This document shows positions 40,924 to 44,486 of a stretch of DNA of 44,486 nt, one piece after another; position 1 is the first letter of the stretch, and every line of letters starts with the position of its first letter. Both the position numbers and the translations under genes were made by a program. The notes below the pieces were generated by a model. It saw only the letters and a program-made list of their open reading frames with translations, was not told where the DNA came from and did no database searches. Origin of the DNA: Holophagaceae bacterium (GTDB lineage Bacteria > Acidobacteriota > Holophagae > Holophagales > Holophagaceae); the NCBI GenBank assembly GCA_025361125.1, contig JANYBM010000132.1, forward strand, positions 1-44,486, read 5' to 3'.

Positions 40924-41502
40924 ATGACGATGCTCATCATCCTTCTCATCATCGGCGCAGTGATCTATTTCGCGATGCGCGGCAAGCAGGATCGGGCCGA
41001 GCAGCTGGGGGCGTCCCGTCGCGGGCTGCCCACGGGACCCCTGGAACCCCACACCTTTCCCTGCCCCTATCCCAAATGCCCCACCTGCGGCGCCTCGGGC
41101 GACCGGATGAAGCAGGACTGGGATGGACTGCGTTCCGTGAAATGGACCTGTGGTTATTGCGGCGCCCTTGCGGGCCTCCAGGCTCTGAAGGACGAAGAGC
41201 TGCCGCCTTCTGCCCGTCGGCAGCTGGGTCTGGATGCTCCGGCACAGGGCTCCATGCCCATGCAGCAGGGTGGCTACGGCCAGCCTGGGGGCGGCATGGG
41301 CGGTCTGCTCACCGGCATGATGATCGGCAGCATGATGGGCGGCAATCAGCACCATCAGGATGGCCAGGGCAGCGGCGATGGCTGGAACAGCGGCTCCTCC
41401 GACAGCTCTTCCAGTGATTGGGGCGAGTCCAATTCCGGGTCCAGCGACTGGGGAGATTCCGGCGGCGATTCCGGTGGTGGTGATTCGGGCGGAGACTGGT
41501 AG
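40924..41502 (+). CDS. membrane-anchored zinc-ribbon protein with Gly/Ser/Asp/Trp-rich tail
   Basis: A 192-residue protein. An N-terminal TM helix (MTMLIILLIIGAVIYFAMRG) is followed by a four-cysteine zinc-ribbon-like motif, CPTCGASGD and CGYCG (with an extra Cys in FPCPYPKCP). The middle part has a Gly/Met-rich stretch (GGMGGLLTGMMIGSMMGG) that could insert into membranes. The end is low complexity: repeated Ser-Asp-Trp and Gly-Gly-Asp (SSDWGESNSGSSDWGDSGGD). Similar Ser/Gly/Asp-rich tails are seen in small envelope proteins next to TPM or LemA genes, but no such gene is here. GGGAG lies before the ATG. Function unknown; it is divergent from anmK by 71 bases. Confidence 0.7.
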   Translation: MTMLIILLIIGAVIYFAMRGKQDRAEQLGASRRGLPTGPLEPHTFPCPYPKCPTCGASGDRMKQDWDGLRSVKWTCGYCGALAGLQALKDEELPPSARRQLGLDAPAQGSMPMQQGGYGQPGGGMGGLLTGMMIGSMMGGNQHHQDGQGSGDGWNSGSSDSSSSDWGESNSGSSDWGDSGGDSGGGDSGGDW

Positions 41503-41574
41503 ACCCAGGACCGGACAGGATTCCAGCTGAGGCGGCGGACGGCCCTGTCCATGGCCAAGGACGTCACTTGATGT

Positions 41575-41598
41575 AATGACGATCAATGTATCGTCATT
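41575..41598. promoter_or_regulatory. perfect inverted repeat upstream of the TonB-dependent receptor
   Basis: AATGACGAT (41575-41583) and ATCGTCATT (41590-41598) are a perfect 9-bp dyad with a six-base spacer, followed by TT. It lies 107 bases before the receptor start and 72 bases after the stop of the zinc-ribbon gene. It could be an operator for the receptor gene or a weak terminator for the previous one. Confidence 0.5.
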
Positions 41599-41705
41599 TT
41601 CGAGCATGAATTTTTCATTGATTCATCGGGCGGGATGCCCATGATGAGTCCACTTCTTTTCCTGCTCGACCATCCGGTGGTGGTCATTCTTCGGGAGCGG
41701 CCAAC

Positions 41706-44486
41706 ATGAGCCGTCGCTTGCGTTATCTATCCCTGCTACTCGCCTCCGGAGCCGTGCTGTCGGCCCAGACCACAGGAGGTCTTCAAGGGCGCGTGCTTGA
41801 TCCAAAGGGCAATCCTGTTCAGGGTGCCAGGGTTGCCGTGACCGGTGCCGGTGTTCAGGGCGAGCGGGTCACGGCCACAGATGCCTCCGGGTCCTATCGC
41901 ATCGGGCTCTTGCCGCCAGGCATCATCACCGTGACGGCGACGAAGGAGGGGCTTAACGCTGCCAAGTCCCAGGTTCAGGTTGGCCTCGACAAGACAGCTA
42001 CGGTGGAGTTGAAGCTGGCCGCGCTGGCCACTGCCACCGTTGAAGTGACTGACACGAGCACGGTGGTCGACATGAAGGCCACGACGGTGGGGGGCAACTA
42101 CACCGCCGAGTCCATCAACAAACTGAACGTCTCCCGCGACTTCGCCAACATCGCCCTGCTCGCGCCTGGTGTCTCAACCGAGGGCAATATGCCCAACGGC
42201 AATCAGGGCATGAAGATCTACGGAGCATCGGGTGCCGAGAACAACTATGTGGTTGACGGCATGAACGCCACCAACGTGGAGTTCGGCACCCAGGGGAAGA
42301 AAATCCCCATGGAGTTCATCCAGGAATTCCAGGTGAAAACCGGGGGCTACGAGGCCGAGTATGGCAAGGCCCTGGGCGGCATCATCAACGTGATCACCAA
42401 GTCGGGCGGCAATGAGTTCACGGGTGATGTGTTTGCCTACTCGGAAGGTGCTTTTCTCAAGACGGGTAACAAGCACCAGAACGAAGGCAACCTGACGAAG
42501 CCCCTGCTCCTGGAGAACAAATTTTTCGAGTTCGGTTTCGATGCCGGGGGACCGGTCATCAAGGACAAGCTCTGGTACTTTGTCGCCTTCGACCGGCAGA
42601 GCAACAACCAGATCAACCAGATCCGCAATGCGGACGGAACACCCAGCCCCCTGAAGGCGCCCACGGACGCCACCCGGGACCTGTTCGCCTTGAAGTTGAC
42701 CTGGCGCCCCACCGAAGGCCAGACCTTCATCGCCTCTGTGGTGGGCGACCCCCAGAAGACGACCGGTGCCGTGGTGCCGCCCCAGGGCACCCAGGGCACC
42801 TGGGATGGTGAGAAGAAGGTCGGTGGCACCGATTACAGCCTCCGCTACGAAATCACGGGCAGCAAGTGGTTCGGCCAGTTGCAGTACAGCCAGCATCAGG
42901 AAACGAACTCGACCCTGCCGGGCATCGGTGCCAACGATATTCAGTTGCTGGATCAGACCAGTGGTGGCTATGCGACCGGGGGCTTTGGCCGGTGGGATGA
43001 CAAGAAATTCACCCGCAACAACTTGGCCGGCTCCGTTACCGGATTTTTCGATTTGTTCGGCTCTCATGAGCTCAAGGCCGGCTTCGATATCCAGAGCGAC
43101 AAGGCCGACATCCACCGCAGCTACACGGGTGGCCAGCAGGTCACGATCCTGACCCGGGATTCAGTGACGAATGCGCCTGTGATCTACTCGCACTATTGGT
43201 GGACCACTGCTGCCGCCACCCTCGGTGCGCCCTACGACACCACACCAGGTGCTGTGTTCAACGCACCCAGCATCGTGTTCGCCTCCAAGCCCAAGCACGA
43301 GAGCGCCTCCTACTTCGTGCAGGACAAGTACACCCCCACCCCCCGCCTGAACATCAATGTGGGCGTCCGCCTGGATGCCACGGACGTGAAGGACCAGTTC
43401 GGTGTCACGGCCTTCAAGCTGAAGGACGAGTTCGCTCCCCGGCTGGGCTTCATCTACGACTTCCTGGGCAGGGGCCAGGACAAGGTGTACGGTAGCTTCT
43501 CCCGGTACTATGAACAGGTTCCCCTCGATCTTGTCATCCGATCCTTCAGCGTGGAACGCAATCCCACCACCTACAACTACAGCGCCACCAGCTATGCCCC
43601 CAGTCCTGCTGCCGATGCAGCGTTGAGTACGCCGACGTTGACCGTGACCTCCTCCATCGTCGGCTCCTATGTGGAGCCGGTGGACAAGAACCTGAAGGGT
43701 TCCTACTCGGATGAGATCCTGATCGGTGCCGAGACCACCTTCGACAACCGCTACGTCTTCGGGGGCAAGTTCATTCGCCGGTATCTCGGAAGGGCCATCG
43801 AGGATGGCCTGGATGTGACGTCTCCCTTGGGCGACTACTTCATCATGAACCCTGGACAGAGCTCCCCCGCAGGTGTGACCTATCCCCAGGCCGTCCGGGA
43901 CTACAAGGGCCTTGAATTCACGGCCCAGCGGCGGTTTGCGGACCACTACACCTGGCAGGTGAGCTACCTCTGGAGCGAACTGAAGGGCAATTACGAAGGC
44001 GCCTTCCAGGGCATAGGTGGAGCTGACGGCACGGGTCAGCTGGATCCCAACATCAACGCCGCCTTCGACCTGCCCGAGTTCATCGTGAACAGCTATGGTC
44101 TCCTGAGCGGTGACCGCAAGCACCAGTTCAAGGCCAATGGATCCTATGAGTGGGATTTCGGCCTGACCCTGGGAGCCAACCTGGTGTACCTGTCCGGCAC
44201 ACCCATCAGCCGGCTCGGGTACCACAATGGCTACGGCCGCTATGAGCTGTTCCTGGTAGACCGCGGCACCGAGGGGAGATCCCCCGACACTGTGCGATTG
44301 GATATCAACCTGGCCTATGCCTTGAAGCTGCCCAACAAACAGAGCCTGCGCTTCAACCTCGAAGTCACCAATCTGCTGGATTCGCAGGCGACCACCGTGG
44401 TTGACCAGCGCTACAACTTCGCACAGGCCGATGTCGGTCAGACCAACCCGAACTACAAGGGTGGGTTCTACTTCCAGGCACCCCGT
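41706..44486 (+). CDS. TonB-dependent receptor, Oar-like, with carboxypeptidase regulatory-like domain (runs off the window)
   Basis: Outer-membrane transporter; 927 codons are in the window with no stop. Signal peptide MSRRLRYLSLLLASGAVLSA is followed by a carboxypeptidase regulatory-like (CarboxypepD_reg) domain (about 23-105; GRVLDPKGNPVQGARVAVTG, YRIGLLPPG), the common front of Acidobacteriota receptors. The plug domain (about 118-230) has NYVVDGMNATNVEFGTQGKK, IQEFQVKTGGYEAEYGKALG and GIINVITKSGGNEFTGDV. The rest is beta-barrel with aromatic-rich strands, and near the end LRFNLEVTNLLDSQ, typical of the last strands. Only a short C-terminal piece should be missing. GGGAG lies eight bases before the ATG. 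The ligand cannot be deduced; peptides, sugars or siderophores are options. Confidence 0.93.
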   Translation, partial: MSRRLRYLSLLLASGAVLSAQTTGGLQGRVLDPKGNPVQGARVAVTGAGVQGERVTATDASGSYRIGLLPPGIITVTATKEGLNAAKSQVQVGLDKTATVELKLAALATATVEVTDTSTVVDMKATTVGGNYTAESINKLNVSRDFANIALLAPGVSTEGNMPNGNQGMKIYGASGAENNYVVDGMNATNVEFGTQGKKIPMEFIQEFQVKTGGYEAEYGKALGGIINVITKSGGNEFTGDVFAYSEGAFLKTGNKHQNEGNLTKPLLLENKFFEFGFDAGGPVIKDKLWYFVAFDRQSNNQINQIRNADGTPSPLKAPTDATRDLFALKLTWRPTEGQTFIASVVGDPQKTTGAVVPPQGTQGTWDGEKKVGGTDYSLRYEITGSKWFGQLQYSQHQETNSTLPGIGANDIQLLDQTSGGYATGGFGRWDDKKFTRNNLAGSVTGFFDLFGSHELKAGFDIQSDKADIHRSYTGGQQVTILTRDSVTNAPVIYSHYWWTTAAATLGAPYDTTPGAVFNAPSIVFASKPKHESASYFVQDKYTPTPRLNINVGVRLDATDVKDQFGVTAFKLKDEFAPRLGFIYDFLGRGQDKVYGSFSRYYEQVPLDLVIRSFSVERNPTTYNYSATSYAPSPAADAALSTPTLTVTSSIVGSYVEPVDKNLKGSYSDEILIGAETTFDNRYVFGGKFIRRYLGRAIEDGLDVTSPLGDYFIMNPGQSSPAGVTYPQAVRDYKGLEFTAQRRFADHYTWQVSYLWSELKGNYEGAFQGIGGADGTGQLDPNINAAFDLPEFIVNSYGLLSGDRKHQFKANGSYEWDFGLTLGANLVYLSGTPISRLGYHNGYGRYELFLVDRGTEGRSPDTVRLDINLAYALKLPNKQSLRFNLEVTNLLDSQATTVVDQRYNFAQADVGQTNPNYKGGFYFQAPR

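Noticed and set aside
43161-44225. 354-codon minus-strand open frame
   Set aside because: It is antisense to the receptor barrel; the plus frame gives continuous TonB-receptor motifs.

Overview
The window looks like a stretch of chromosome from a Gram-negative bacterium of the Acidobacteriota, most likely the Holophagae/Geothrix side. This is inferred from content: a Kdo transferase and OmpA-type and TonB-dependent outer-membrane proteins, an Oar-like receptor with a carboxypeptidase-like N-terminal domain, a Ser/Thr kinase with periplasmic PEGA domains, DUF2911 proteins, and tiny secreted c-type cytochromes. No phage, transposase, CRISPR array or plasmid functions are visible. The genes are mostly housekeeping, mixed with signalling and envelope genes.

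Layout. 1-2.5 kb: 5' end of a GDP-mannose 4,6-dehydratase gene (minus), tRNA-Arg(CCU), an OmpA-family protein and its terminator. 2.5-9.4 kb: YbiT-type ABC-F ATPase (minus), PEGA Ser/Thr kinase, a CobW-family GTPase (minus), then waaA followed by a receiver/HATPase fusion. 9.4-11.6 kb (minus): thioredoxin, a cyclic-nucleotide-binding-domain protein, and RibB with a degenerate GTP cyclohydrolase II tail. 11.6-17.1 kb (plus): DUF4388 protein, a lipoprotein, FtsX and the malic enzyme-phosphotransacetylase fusion MaeB. 17.1-21.1 kb (minus): a PDZ/multi-TM/GAF/SpoIIE phosphatase, a small two-TM protein and a SirB1-type protein. 21.1-22.6 kb (plus): a pteridine-reductase-like SDR and QueE. 22.6-25.4 kb (minus): two coupled DUF2911 paralogues and a D-2-hydroxyacid dehydrogenase. 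25.5-28.5 kb: a Cys/Lys-rich secreted peptide, LipA (minus), two mini-cytochromes and an OB-fold lipoprotein (minus). 28.5-32.2 kb (plus): ScpA, a four-TM protein and a 760-residue Thr-repeat membrane protein. 32.2-34.9 kb: UvrC and a short membrane protein (both minus), then an MBL-fold hydrolase. 34.9-37.8 kb: three SPFH proteins around a divergent promoter region. 37.7-40.9 kb (minus): AnmK coupled to a TgpA-type transglutaminase. 40.9-44.5 kb (plus): a zinc-ribbon membrane protein and a TonB-dependent receptor running off the window.

How the genes may work together. Several signalling parts fall in one window: a transmembrane Ser/Thr kinase, a SpoIIE-type phosphatase, a receiver fused to an RsbW-like ATPase, and a repeat protein holding about twenty Thr-x-x-hydrophobic motifs that look like phospho-threonine/FHA docking sites. 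That repeat protein is the most unusual object here. Second in interest are the two mini-cytochromes, which share a leader hairpin and have no obvious second axial haem ligand. Third is the three-gene SPFH group. GC content, judged by eye, rises clearly in the AnmK/TgpA segment compared with most of the first 34 kb.
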